59,438 nt of DNA from contig MWFC01000007.1 in assembly GCA_002071415.1 (NCBI GenBank), positions 1 to 59,438 of the forward strand. Reading direction: 5' to 3'. A program made the translations under genes and the position numbers. The notes beneath the pieces are model-generated. The model saw only the letters and a program-made list of their open reading frames with translations, had not been told where the DNA came from and did not search any database. This document shows positions 17,806 through 25,948 of the stretch, in pieces; the first letter of the stretch is position 1, and every line of letters begins with the position of its first letter. Source of the stretch: Bacteroidetes bacterium ADurb.Bin012 (GTDB lineage Bacteria > Bacteroidota > Bacteroidia > Bacteroidales > TTA-H9).

Positions 17806-18421
17806 ATGTTGACGATAGGAATTGCAGGTGGTTCAGGTTCAGGAAAAACAACAGTTGTCAAGAAAATTACCCAACTACTTCCCCCAGACTCGGTATCTGT
17901 ATTGTCGCAAGATGCTTATTACTACGATAATAGCCATCTGCCTCCCGATGAAAGGGTAAAGATTAATTTCGATCACCCTTCTTCCATCGAATTCCCTCTG
18001 TTGAATCGGCATATCGATTTACTCATGGAGGGTGAACGAATCCCCCATGCCTATATACAGTTATCTTACCTGTAGCAGGGCAAAAGATACTATCACTATA
18101 TATCCTCGTAAGGTCATTATTGTAGAAGGCATTCTTATTCTTACAGATCCTGACCTAAGGAGCAGGCTCGTTGTGAAGATGTTTGTGGACGCTTCCCCCG
18201 ATGAACGGCTGATGCGTATTATTCAGCGAGATTTGGTAGAACGTGGGCGCTCGCTGCAACAAACCCTCGAGCATTATCAGAATTTCGTAAAACCCATGCA
18301 TGAACAATTCATCGAACCTACCAAACGCTTTGCCGATATTATCGTTCCTCAGGGAGGTGAAAATCATGTAGCCATAAGATTGCTTGCCGCCCAAATTAAG
18401 GAAAGACTGGGATTGCCATAA
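17806..18421 (+). pseudogene. udk: Uridine kinase, split by a one-base frameshift
   Basis: The first frame (17806-18075) has the P-loop GGSGSGKTT and SQDAYYYDNS, then fails shortly after EGERIP. The second frame resumes at once with PMPIYSYLTCSRAKDTI, IIVEGILIL, RIIQRDLVERGR and FIEPTKRFADIIVPQGG. Together they make a full-length uridine/cytidine kinase of about 204 residues for pyrimidine salvage. Removing one C from the run of five at 18042-18046 joins both halves exactly at the conserved PMPIYSYL. Everything else is intact, so the shift is recent or a sequencing error; programmed slippage is less likely. Confidence 0.9.
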
Positions 18422-18624
18422 TTCGATGCATTCTTTTGCACGACTTCATGATGTTGAATAATTATATATGAATATCTGCGGATCATAAACAATGAACCCC
18501 GCTGCAATTCCTTATGGATATTATTTATAAACTTGCGCTATCTAAAGGTCTTGCATCGAGTTGAATAAGGTAAGAATACGCGAAAAGCCCTATAGGTGAG
18601 TAAAATCAAAAACAGAGGGTAAGT

Positions 18625-19533
18625 TTATTTTACAGTGAAGCTGGTCTCTCCAAGGAGATCATCTCCAAGATAAACAGCCACCTGATAGGTCCCCGAGATA
18701 AATTTTTCTTGTAGAGGCAGTTTGTTGTAATCAGCGCACATTTTCACAGCCTTGTTCTGGTAATCGATATTGGCCATTGTAGAATATTGTAATTGTTCAC
18801 CTTGGTAAGTAAATGAATATTCATCGCCTCTGCTTCGGGTAAGAATATTTCCATTGGGATCGGCAATTCGTACATAGAAAGTACGTGTGCCGGGTTGTGC
18901 AATGCGGTTTTCGGCAATGATAAAGCAGACTCTTATTTTGTCGATTCGTTTTCCTTTGTCTGTAAATTCTTCCTTACCTCCGCTTCGCAATCGTAATGTT
19001 TCGGCAGTGAGGCTCGAGATGCTCAATGCCGAGCCTTGTTTGATCTTGGTTGTAAGCAATTCTTTTTCCTGAACCAATTGCTTGGCCTTTTGCTGTTCGG
19101 CTATGATTTCTTCTTTCATTTGTAGGTTTTCTTCCTGTAGCTGTCGGTTTACGGTATACAGGCTATCCATTTGCCTGAGATAGGATTGAGCTACTAACCT
19201 GAGTTGGTCGAGTTTACGGGAAACTTTGATGTATTCCCATTTCGTATCGAGGAGTTTCTTTATTTCGAGCGCACTTGCCTGAATGATGCTGTCTTTGACC
19301 CTCAGGCTGTCGGCAAGCTCGCCATATGCAGCCTTTATTCTTTCGTGCTCGGCCATTACAGAATCGAGCTCATGTCGGAGGATGGCTTTTTCTTCTTCGG
19401 CAATCTTCTTGATTTGACTTATCTCTGATTGGGTACTCACCCATTTCCATCCAAAAAATATTGCCAAGAGCAAAATGACTACACCGGCAATGATTATGCC
19501 TTTGTTCGATTTTTGATCATTTGTGTTTTCCAT
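18625..19533 (-). CDS. Membrane-anchored coiled-coil protein with C-terminal beta domain, function unknown
   Basis: 302 residues. A short cytoplasmic N-terminus leads to one membrane helix (about 13-30, IIIAGVVILLLAIFFGWKWV). A long coiled coil follows at about 35-165, rich in Glu, Lys, Gln and Leu heptads. The compact C-terminal beta-rich part (about 185-302) has KIRVCFIIAENRIAQPG, RTFYVRIADPNGN and GTYQVAVYLGDDLLG, resembling an immunoglobulin-like fold. Similar conserved proteins of unknown role occur in this phylum, as far as I recall. The topology suggests a periplasmic spacer or scaffold. It is monocistronic. Confidence 0.7.
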   Translation of the reverse strand: MENTNDQKSNKGIIIAGVVILLLAIFFGWKWVSTQSEISQIKKIAEEEKAILRHELDSVMAEHERIKAAYGELADSLRVKDSIIQASALEIKKLLDTKWEYIKVSRKLDQLRLVAQSYLRQMDSLYTVNRQLQEENLQMKEEIIAEQQKAKQLVQEKELLTTKIKQGSALSISSLTAETLRLRSGGKEEFTDKGKRIDKIRVCFIIAENRIAQPGTRTFYVRIADPNGNILTRSRGDEYSFTYQGEQLQYSTMANIDYQNKAVKMCADYNKLPLQEKFISGTYQVAVYLGDDLLGETSFTVK

Positions 19534-19620
19534 TTCTCTAAGTTTTTATTGGTTTTGGCAACTATATTCTCAATTCTTTCGATTTTAATGCAAATATAAT
19601 AGAAATATTGGCATACTAAT

Positions 19621-19645
19621 AAACAACCCCGGTATTTGGCCGGGG
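19621..19645 (-). terminator. Terminator-like hairpin after kbl
   Basis: CCCCGG at 19627-19632 pairs with CCGGGG at 19640-19645 across a 7-nt loop. On the minus strand it is followed by TTGTTTATT. It lies about 45 nt past the kbl stop. Confidence 0.55.
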
Positions 19646-19687
19646 CTGTGAAAAATTTGAAAATATCGGCTAAAAAGTAAGAATCGC

Positions 19688-20878
19688 TTATTTGATGATT
19701 CCCATTTCTTTCCCTACTTTAGTGAAGGCGGCGATTGCTTTATCGAGATGTTCCTTTTCATGAGCTGCCGAAATTTGAACCCTTACTCTTGCTTGACCTT
19801 TAGGAACCACTGGGTAGGAGAATCCTGTTACATAAATTCCTTCGTCCAAAAGTCTCGCCGCAAAATCTTGTGCCAATTTCGCATCGTAAAGCATCACGGC
19901 GATGATGGCACTTTGTGTAGGCTTTATATCGAATCCAATTTCCGACATACGCTGGCTAAAGTAAGCTGTATTTTTATGCAGTTTATCCTGTAAATCGTTT
20001 GTTTCTTTCATCATATCGAACATGCGGATGCCTGCAGCAACAACCATAGGAGGTAAAGAATTGCTGAACAAGTAAGGTCTGGAACGCTGTCGCAACATAC
20101 TTATAATTTCTTTTTTCCCTGTGGTGAAACCACCGATGGCTCCACCAAAGGCTTTTCCTAAAGTGCCTGTGATGATCTCGATTTTCCCCTCCAATTTAAA
20201 AAGCTCAGTGACTCCTCTTCCTGTTTGGCCAACTACTCCCGCAGAATGCGATTCGTCTATCATAACCATAGCATCATATTTATTGGCAAGTTCATAAATC
20301 TTGTCGATAGGAGCAACGTTCCCATCCATACTGAATACGCCATCGGTTACGATGAGGCGAAAACGTTGTTTCTGAGAATCCTTAAGTCGTTCTTCCAATT
20401 CCTTCATATCGGCATTGGCATATCTGTATCTGACTGCCTTACAAAGTCTTACTCCGTCAATGATGGAAGCATGATTCAAAGCATCACTAATAATTGCATC
20501 TTCCTCGCTAAGCAATGGCTCGAAAACTCCACCATTTGCATCGAAACAGGCAGCGTAAAGAATGGTATCTTCGGTACCAAAATATTCGGCAATCTTAGCC
20601 TCGAGTTTCTTATGCAAGTCGGTAGTACCACAAATAAATCTTACCGATGACATGCCAAAGCCATGCGTATCCATCGCAGCCTTCGCTGCTTCTATTAATT
20701 TGGGATTATTGGAAAGCCCCAAGTAATTATTAGCACAAAAATTCAACACTTTTTGGCCAGTGTTCAGCGTTATTTCTGCCCCTTGCGGACTCACAATGAT
20801 ACGCTCATTCTTTGCTAAGCCGGCCTCTTCAATTGCTGATAATTCTTTACTGAGAAATTCCTGAAATTCTTTATACAT
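19688..20878 (-). CDS. kbl: Glycine C-acetyltransferase (2-amino-3-ketobutyrate CoA ligase)
   Basis: 396 residues, a PLP enzyme of the alpha-oxoamine synthase family. It splits 2-amino-3-ketobutyrate with CoA into glycine and acetyl-CoA. Seen: NYLGLSNNP, the cofactor-stacking region, VMIDESHSAG, and the PLP lysine K242 in TGTLGKAFGG. It is divergent from tdh, whose product makes its substrate, so together they form the threonine-to-glycine pathway. A TAnnTTTG -7 box for this strand is at 20920-20927 (CAAAATTA on the plus strand). Confidence 0.95.
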   Translation of the reverse strand: MYKEFQEFLSKELSAIEEAGLAKNERIIVSPQGAEITLNTGQKVLNFCANNYLGLSNNPKLIEAAKAAMDTHGFGMSSVRFICGTTDLHKKLEAKIAEYFGTEDTILYAACFDANGGVFEPLLSEEDAIISDALNHASIIDGVRLCKAVRYRYANADMKELEERLKDSQKQRFRLIVTDGVFSMDGNVAPIDKIYELANKYDAMVMIDESHSAGVVGQTGRGVTELFKLEGKIEIITGTLGKAFGGAIGGFTTGKKEIISMLRQRSRPYLFSNSLPPMVVAAGIRMFDMMKETNDLQDKLHKNTAYFSQRMSEIGFDIKPTQSAIIAVMLYDAKLAQDFAARLLDEGIYVTGFSYPVVPKGQARVRVQISAAHEKEHLDKAIAAFTKVGKEMGIIK

Positions 20879-21096
20879 AGCTGTATTAAATTAAATGATA
20901 AGATGATTTTTTAAAGTTGCAAAATTATAGATTATTTGTAACAGATGGTTTAATCCTCCGTTCTTTCGGGAAATTTATAACGGGCGATTTCATCTCGAAT
21001 CATCTTTAAATCTGCCTTAGAGATGACGAAAATCCCGTACTTTTGCCGAGCTATCGTTAATAGATTAACATTTATAATAAATTCAAAAATTGCGAT

Positions 21097-22059
21097 ATGA
21101 AAAAAATTTTAGTAATTGGCTCTACGGGACAGATAGGGTCAGAACTCACCCTTGCCTTACGGAAAGAATTTGGTGGGGAAAATGTAATTGCAGGCATTCG
21201 TAAAACTGCACCTTCTAAGCAAATTTTGGAAACAGGGCCCTGTGAAGTCGTTGATGCTACTATCCGTGAGCAAATGGAACGGGCTGTCGAGAAGCACGAT
21301 ATTGACACAATTGTCCACATGGCAGCTATACTTTCGGCCGTGGGAGAACAAAATCCCATGATGGCCTGGAATGTCAATATGAATGGGCTTATCAATGTAT
21401 TGGAATGTGCCCGCGATCGTAAAATGGATAGAGTTTTGGTTCCAAGCAGTATTGCTGTTTTCGGACCCGGTACCCCTCTCGATAATACTCCCCAGGAAAC
21501 CATTCTTCGACCAACCACCATGTATGGCATTACTAAAGTTGCCGGTGAGTTATTGGGCGACTATTATGTGTTGAAATACGGACTCGATGTGCGTGGATTG
21601 CGGTATCCCGGAATCATCAGCCATGAGACACTTCCAGGCGGTGGAACTACTGATTATGCAGTTGCTATTTATTATGAAGCTGTTAAGAATAAAAAATATA
21701 CTTGTTTTGTTCGTGAAGATACCCGATTACCGATGATGTATATGCCCGATTGCCTTAAGGCTACTATATCATTATTAAAAGCCGATTTCAATAAACTTAG
21801 GCATCATTGCGACTTCAACGTTTCGGCTATGAGTTTTTCGGTTAAGGAATTGGCCGATAGCATTAAAAAGTATATTCCAGAATTCGAGGTTTCTTATGAG
21901 CCCGATTTCCGTCAAAAAATTGCCGACAGCTGGCCCAATAGCATAGACGATTCGTATGCTCGTGAAGAATGGGGCTGGAAACCTGATTATGACCTCGATG
22001 CCATGACACGCGACATGCTGAGTGCATTACAAAGAAAGCACCAGCAAGGATTTATTTAA
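21097..22059 (+). CDS. tdh: L-threonine 3-dehydrogenase, SDR type
   Basis: 320 residues. It oxidises L-threonine to 2-amino-3-ketobutyrate with NAD. This is the short-chain (GalE-like) form, not the zinc MDR form of E. coli. GSTGQIG is at residues 8-14, the active-site pair is Y143-x3-K147 in MYGITKVAGE, and the TDH-specific GTTDYAVAIYYEA and DDSYAREEWGWKPDYDL are present. TACTTTTG at 21038-21045 is a -7 box. It pairs with divergent kbl across a 218-nt shared promoter region. Confidence 0.94.
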   Translation: MKKILVIGSTGQIGSELTLALRKEFGGENVIAGIRKTAPSKQILETGPCEVVDATIREQMERAVEKHDIDTIVHMAAILSAVGEQNPMMAWNVNMNGLINVLECARDRKMDRVLVPSSIAVFGPGTPLDNTPQETILRPTTMYGITKVAGELLGDYYVLKYGLDVRGLRYPGIISHETLPGGGTTDYAVAIYYEAVKNKKYTCFVREDTRLPMMYMPDCLKATISLLKADFNKLRHHCDFNVSAMSFSVKELADSIKKYIPEFEVSYEPDFRQKIADSWPNSIDDSYAREEWGWKPDYDLDAMTRDMLSALQRKHQQGFI

Positions 22060-22083
22060 AAAATTGATTTACAATAAGATTGA

Positions 22084-22107
22084 AGCCCTGCATTGCAGGG
22101 CTTTTTT
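22084..22107 (+). terminator. Rho-independent terminator of tdh
   Basis: AGCCCTGC (22084-22091), loop ATT, GCAGGGCT (22095-22102), then a T tract to 22107. It starts 25 nt past the tdh stop. Confidence 0.9.
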
Positions 22108-22339
22108 CGTCGAACGTTTTTCAGATCGATGATTTTGGATAAAGCAATTTTTTACCAATCGAGAAGAGAATTTTTAATATAAATTATTTTAAATCAGCGA
22201 TTTATATTATTTCCGATTAATTTGGTTGGATTCCTCCTTCGAATCGTCAAGGTATCTATAGTTTGCAATAATATCATTCATTTAACTTTACCAAATAAAA
22301 TATTTCTTCTAATATTTGCAGTTCGATAGCTGATTAATT

Positions 22340-23002
22340 ATGTTATGTTTCGATGTCCATACACATCATTTCCGCGCTGATAATCGCTCCATATTTAATC
22401 TGATATTGAAAGAAGATGGTTCGATGATTCCAGAAATGTATTTTTCGAGTGGAATCCATCCCTGGTATATTACTGACAAGTGGAAGAAGATTCTTGAAGA
22501 TCATTTTCGGGAAAATTATAAGCAAAGAGTGGCTATTGGGGAGACGGGCATCGATATGCTCAAGGGAACCGATTTAAAACTTCAGGAATTAGTTTTTATG
22601 GCTCATATAGAATGGGCTCTGAATTATAGCATGCCTTTGGTAATTCATTCCGTTCGTTCTTCGCAACGAATCATCGAGATACTTCGTGCAATGAATTTCC
22701 AATTTCCTGTTGTTATTCATGGATTTAGACAAAGTAACGAGCTTGCCAAAAAATTTCTATCCGAGGGGTATTATCTTTCGCTGGGTGTTTATGTAAATTA
22801 TGCAGGACAGAAGTTGACAGAAGCGATAAAATATATCCCTTTAGATAGAATATTGATCGAAAGTGATGATTTTGATGGAGATTGTTGTGAAATTTACCAC
22901 CAAATAGCTCATATAAAAGGAATAAGTGCCGATGAATTGGACAATGTAGTCTTAATGAATGTGAAGAACTGTTTTCGGATAATCGATGGAAAATTGGCTT
23001 GA
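22340..23002 (+). CDS. TatD-family metal-dependent hydrolase
   Basis: 220 residues of the amidohydrolase TIM-barrel class. Metal ligands are visible: HTH at residues 7-9, the Glu in AIGETGID, His residues in LVIHSVRSSQ and VIHGFRQS, and the Asp in LIESDDFDGD. TatD proteins are deoxyribonucleases or related hydrolases. At 220 residues it is shorter than canonical TatD (about 260), as many Bacteroidota copies are. It overlaps the next gene by 17 nt, so the two are translationally linked. Confidence 0.85.
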   Translation: MLCFDVHTHHFRADNRSIFNLILKEDGSMIPEMYFSSGIHPWYITDKWKKILEDHFRENYKQRVAIGETGIDMLKGTDLKLQELVFMAHIEWALNYSMPLVIHSVRSSQRIIEILRAMNFQFPVVIHGFRQSNELAKKFLSEGYYLSLGVYVNYAGQKLTEAIKYIPLDRILIESDDFDGDCCEIYHQIAHIKGISADELDNVVLMNVKNCFRIIDGKLA

Positions 23003-23717
23003 ACGTACAGAACTTCTATTAGGGAAGGAGAAACTCGAGGCTTTGAAGAGGTCGCATGTTTTGGTGGCCGGACTGGGAGGTGTAGGAGCCTATTTGGCCG
23101 AAAGCTTATGTCGAGCTGGTTTGGGAGAATTGACTCTTGCCGATTCTGATATTGTTAAACCTTCCAATCGTAATCGGCAACTAATCGCCCTATCAAGTAC
23201 GGAAGGGAGGTTAAAGGCTGAAGCCATGGCTGAGCGATTGCGTGATATCAATTCTGAGATACATCTCCATATAATAACTCAATATCTAAAGGATGATGTA
23301 TTGAAAGATGTTGTGTGTCGACCTTATGATTACGTTGCAGATGCTTTGGACACACTTTCCCCAAAACTTTTCCTGCTGATACATTCGGTAAATTATGGCC
23401 ATAAAATAATTAGCTCGATGGGAGCCGGCAGTAAAATTCACCCCGAAAGAATTATGGTTGCCGATATTTCGGAGACTAATACATGTCCATTAGCCTTATT
23501 ATTAAGGAAAAGGCTCAAAAAGCATGGGATTTCGAAAGGAATAAAAGCCGTTTTCTCTTATGAAGCTGTAATGGAAGGAAGTAGAAAATATGTGAATGAT
23601 GAGCTCAATAAAAAAACTATTGTAGGTACTATATCATACATGCCGGCTATTTTTGGCTTGTTCATGGCCTCTGTGATCATCCGCGATTTAACTGGAACGT
23701 TGCCTGTTCCTTATTGA
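22986..23717 (+). CDS. tcdA: tRNA threonylcarbamoyladenosine dehydratase, E1-like
   Basis: 243 residues of the ThiF/MoeB/E1 superfamily. It ATP-dependently cyclises t6A37 of tRNA. The nucleotide-binding glycine motif in VLVAGLGGVG is near residues 26-34; LADSDIVKPSNRNRQLIAL contains the adenylation Arg-Gln, and VADALDTLSPK the conserved Asp. Absence of CxxC zinc pairs favours TcdA over MoeB or ThiF. It overlaps the TatD-like gene and was probably transcribed with it. Confidence 0.87.
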   Translation: MENWLERTELLLGKEKLEALKRSHVLVAGLGGVGAYLAESLCRAGLGELTLADSDIVKPSNRNRQLIALSSTEGRLKAEAMAERLRDINSEIHLHIITQYLKDDVLKDVVCRPYDYVADALDTLSPKLFLLIHSVNYGHKIISSMGAGSKIHPERIMVADISETNTCPLALLLRKRLKKHGISKGIKAVFSYEAVMEGSRKYVNDELNKKTIVGTISYMPAIFGLFMASVIIRDLTGTLPVPY

Positions 23718-23807
23718 ATTATGAGAATGTATAATCTTTCGAATAGATGGATCATTTATGAAGATGATTTAGGCGGCAAGAATTCTTGCCCAAGACTATA
23801 AAAGTAG

Positions 23808-23837
23808 TTGCTCTATGATGATTTATTTATAATTTTG
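23808..23837 (+). promoter_or_regulatory. Promoter of tRNA-Gln
   Basis: TTG at 23808-23810, 19 nt, TAATTTTG at 23830-23837. It lies 23 nt before the tRNA. Confidence 0.7.
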
Positions 23838-23860
23838 CACTGTCAAATGAAAGATAATCC

Positions 23861-23933
23861 TGTCCTGTAGTGTAATTGGCAACACGTCTGACTCTGGATC
23901 AGAAGACTCCAGGTTCGATCCCTGGCAGGACAA
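23861..23933 (+). tRNA. tRNA-Gln (anticodon CTG)
   Basis: Acceptor TGTCCTG pairs with CAGGACA, with discriminator A. The anticodon arm TCTGA-CTCTGGA-TCAGA gives CTG. The T arm CCAGGTTCGATCCCTGG is intact. 73 nt; CCA is not encoded. Confidence 0.95.
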
Positions 23934-23944
23934 CAACAATAGAG

Positions 23945-23979
23945 AAAAGGACTGGCTCAAAAAACCAAGTCCTTTTTTT
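23945..23979 (+). terminator. Terminator of tRNA-Gln
   Basis: AAAAGGACT pairs with AGTCCTTTT around a loop that can extend the stem by GG/CC. A run of seven T follows the C pair. Confidence 0.8.
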
Positions 23980-24274
23980 GTTTGTAATAATCTTTCGCAG
24001 CAGTTTTGTTGGTGAAATCTTTCATTTCTTCCTTGATGCCTATTAAAGCATTAGTGCAAAAACTCTAATCTTTCACGAATGGGTAAGGCAGGTTGAGTTT
24101 TCTTCGTTTAATAATAAACTTTATGCAAGGGTTTATAACCAACTCTAAGTAATTGCATTTCCATTTCTATAACTTGTATATGTCATAGAATTGTGCAATC
24201 GCTATTTTTTGGGCTGTTCACTTGGGTTTTCCCCAAAAGGTTTGATGAAATATTATTTGAGAGCAGACTAGAGA
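23980..24274. other. Gene-free stretch
   Basis: About 295 AT-rich bases between the tRNA-Gln terminator and the terminator of the secreted-protein gene on the other strand. I see no open frame, tRNA or repeat here. Confidence 0.5.
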
Positions 24275-24311
24275 AATTAAAAAAGAGCTGAACACAATGA
24301 GTGTCAGCTCT
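24275..24311 (-). terminator. Terminator of the Omp28-like gene
   Basis: On the minus strand AGAGCTGA pairs with TCAGCTCT, extended by CAC/GTG past a bulge and followed by TTTTTTAATTTC. The arms are at 24284-24291 and 24304-24311. Confidence 0.85.
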
Positions 24312-24336
24312 CATTTAAAAAATTCAATCGAGCTAA

Positions 24337-25818
24337 TTACCTTACAATTAGCTTTTGAGTGTATGAAGAGGATTCATTGACTAATTGAAGAAGATAAATG
24401 CCTCTACTTAGATTTTTGATGTCGAGGATATAATCATTCCCCGAGGCGAAATTTTCGGAGGGTTTCGAAATGATGGTCTTACCGGTTAAATCCTTGATGT
24501 AGATATTATAAACTTCGGGTTTTTCAACACAGATATGCAGAGAACTGGAAGCAGGGTTAGGGAAAATATCGAGGTGATGATTTTTATTGTTAGAAATACC
24601 TTCGACGCCGTAGAAATAAATGGTATGGCTTTTAGTGATTTCACAGCCTGAACTATTTACGGTAACTGTGAAAGTGTGCTCACCTAAGCCATATTGATCG
24701 AAAGAAACGGTAATAGAAGACGTGGTTTCACCCCCTGGTTGCCAGAGATAAGTAGCCTGTGGGTCGTCGATTGTCGCATCAAGCACGATAGGATTGAAAG
24801 GCCAGAAACTTGTATCGCTGGGTGAGGCAGTAATATTGACCAGAGGTCCTACCTGTACATAAGCTTGACGTTCTAATGAATCAATTTGTCCGCCACGGTA
24901 TACGATGAGTTTAACATTGTGAGAACCACATTCGGTATAGGTAACCGTTGGATTTTTCAGTGAGGAAGTATCGGGAGTAGCTCCTGGGAAGAACCATTGA
25001 TAAGTTTCAGGAGTACCTATATATCCACCCGTTGTATTATTTGTAAAAATAACGGGTTGATTAATGGGAATAACGGTGTCATTGGCAGTAAAATCGACAC
25101 GAAGGTCGATGGCGGCTTGTTTAGTTCCTTGGAGGAATTCTTTGTTTTGGGCCTGAATACCGGCAACGAATTCTACATCTTCAATTGGGCAAGTAGGATC
25201 GAGGGAAAAATTAAGAGTAACTATAACCACATCACCACCTGAGAAATCAATAGCAGTGCCATTTTGATCGGGCACCATCAGGCGGTTTACGAAATTTACG
25301 TGATTTTGACCTTGCCAGTTATATGAAATATGTGATTGAGTTACGAAGAAATGAAGTTTTAATCCAGTTGCTGTATTGGGGGCCACTTTGGTCACGGTAA
25401 TTACTGCGGTGTAATCGAGTCCTGAATTGGTAATTTGCATATCCATGGTAAAATCGCAGGGTATGGCAATTCTTTGATTGTAACGGGGAAGGTAAGTGGG
25501 GTACATGCTTTGGCTGTGATTGCCACCAACTACTTTACTTATCCCATCGAAAATAGCCGTAGGGAATCCGGTAATCCCATAAAAGGAATTTCTTGCATTG
25601 CTGTATTGATTAGCAAAAGGATCGCCATTATGGTTTTCGACAACTGCTACCATACAGCCATTTGCGAGAAGATCGTCGGCTCCCATCGCGGCGCCTGGAC
25701 AATAAGTGCACCATGTACCGGTGCCTATTTCAAGGATCACCATTTCGCGCGGAACTTGTTGCCCGAACACGAAAGTCGCAAGCAACACAAAAACTGAAAG
25801 TTGAAAGATTTGTTTCAT
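24337..25818 (-). CDS. Secreted Omp28/thioredoxin-like protein with PKD region and T9SS sorting domain
   Basis: 493 residues. A signal peptide (1-19) is followed by a thioredoxin-like Omp28 domain carrying CTYC (C37, C40) in GTGTWCTYCPGAAMGADDL and a cis-Pro loop TGFPTAIFDG. A PKD/Ig-like stretch at about 245-330 has YQWFFPGATPDTSSLKNPTV. Another beta domain follows, and then a type A sorting domain from about residue 415 (LDIFPNPASSSL to the C-terminal QKLIVR). It is predicted to cross the outer membrane by T9SS and act as a surface or released disulfide-active or binding protein. It heads the minus-strand cargo block. Confidence 0.85.
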   Translation of the reverse strand: MKQIFQLSVFVLLATFVFGQQVPREMVILEIGTGTWCTYCPGAAMGADDLLANGCMVAVVENHNGDPFANQYSNARNSFYGITGFPTAIFDGISKVVGGNHSQSMYPTYLPRYNQRIAIPCDFTMDMQITNSGLDYTAVITVTKVAPNTATGLKLHFFVTQSHISYNWQGQNHVNFVNRLMVPDQNGTAIDFSGGDVVIVTLNFSLDPTCPIEDVEFVAGIQAQNKEFLQGTKQAAIDLRVDFTANDTVIPINQPVIFTNNTTGGYIGTPETYQWFFPGATPDTSSLKNPTVTYTECGSHNVKLIVYRGGQIDSLERQAYVQVGPLVNITASPSDTSFWPFNPIVLDATIDDPQATYLWQPGGETTSSITVSFDQYGLGEHTFTVTVNSSGCEITKSHTIYFYGVEGISNNKNHHLDIFPNPASSSLHICVEKPEVYNIYIKDLTGKTIISKPSENFASGNDYILDIKNLSRGIYLLQLVNESSSYTQKLIVR

Positions 25819-25870
25819 AGGTTTGTAGTTTTAGGTTATTAAGGTATTCAATTAAAGTAGAGGGCTAAAT

Positions 25871-25923
25871 TAATAAAAACCCGCATTGTATTCAAAAAAT
25901 TTATTGTGAATAAAATGCGGGTT
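25871..25923 (-). terminator. Terminator of the large C25 peptidase gene
   Basis: AACCCGCATT (25878-25887) pairs with AATGCGGGTT (25914-25923), with an inner ATTCA/TGAAT stem. On the minus strand TTTTTATTAATTT follows. Confidence 0.85.
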
Positions 25924-25948
25924 AAGTTTTTAATGAATATTCAATCTT

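Noticed and set aside
17806..18421. Programmed +1 frameshift in udk
   Set aside because: No stop codon directly at the slippage site and no known precedent in this family; a single inserted C explains the data.
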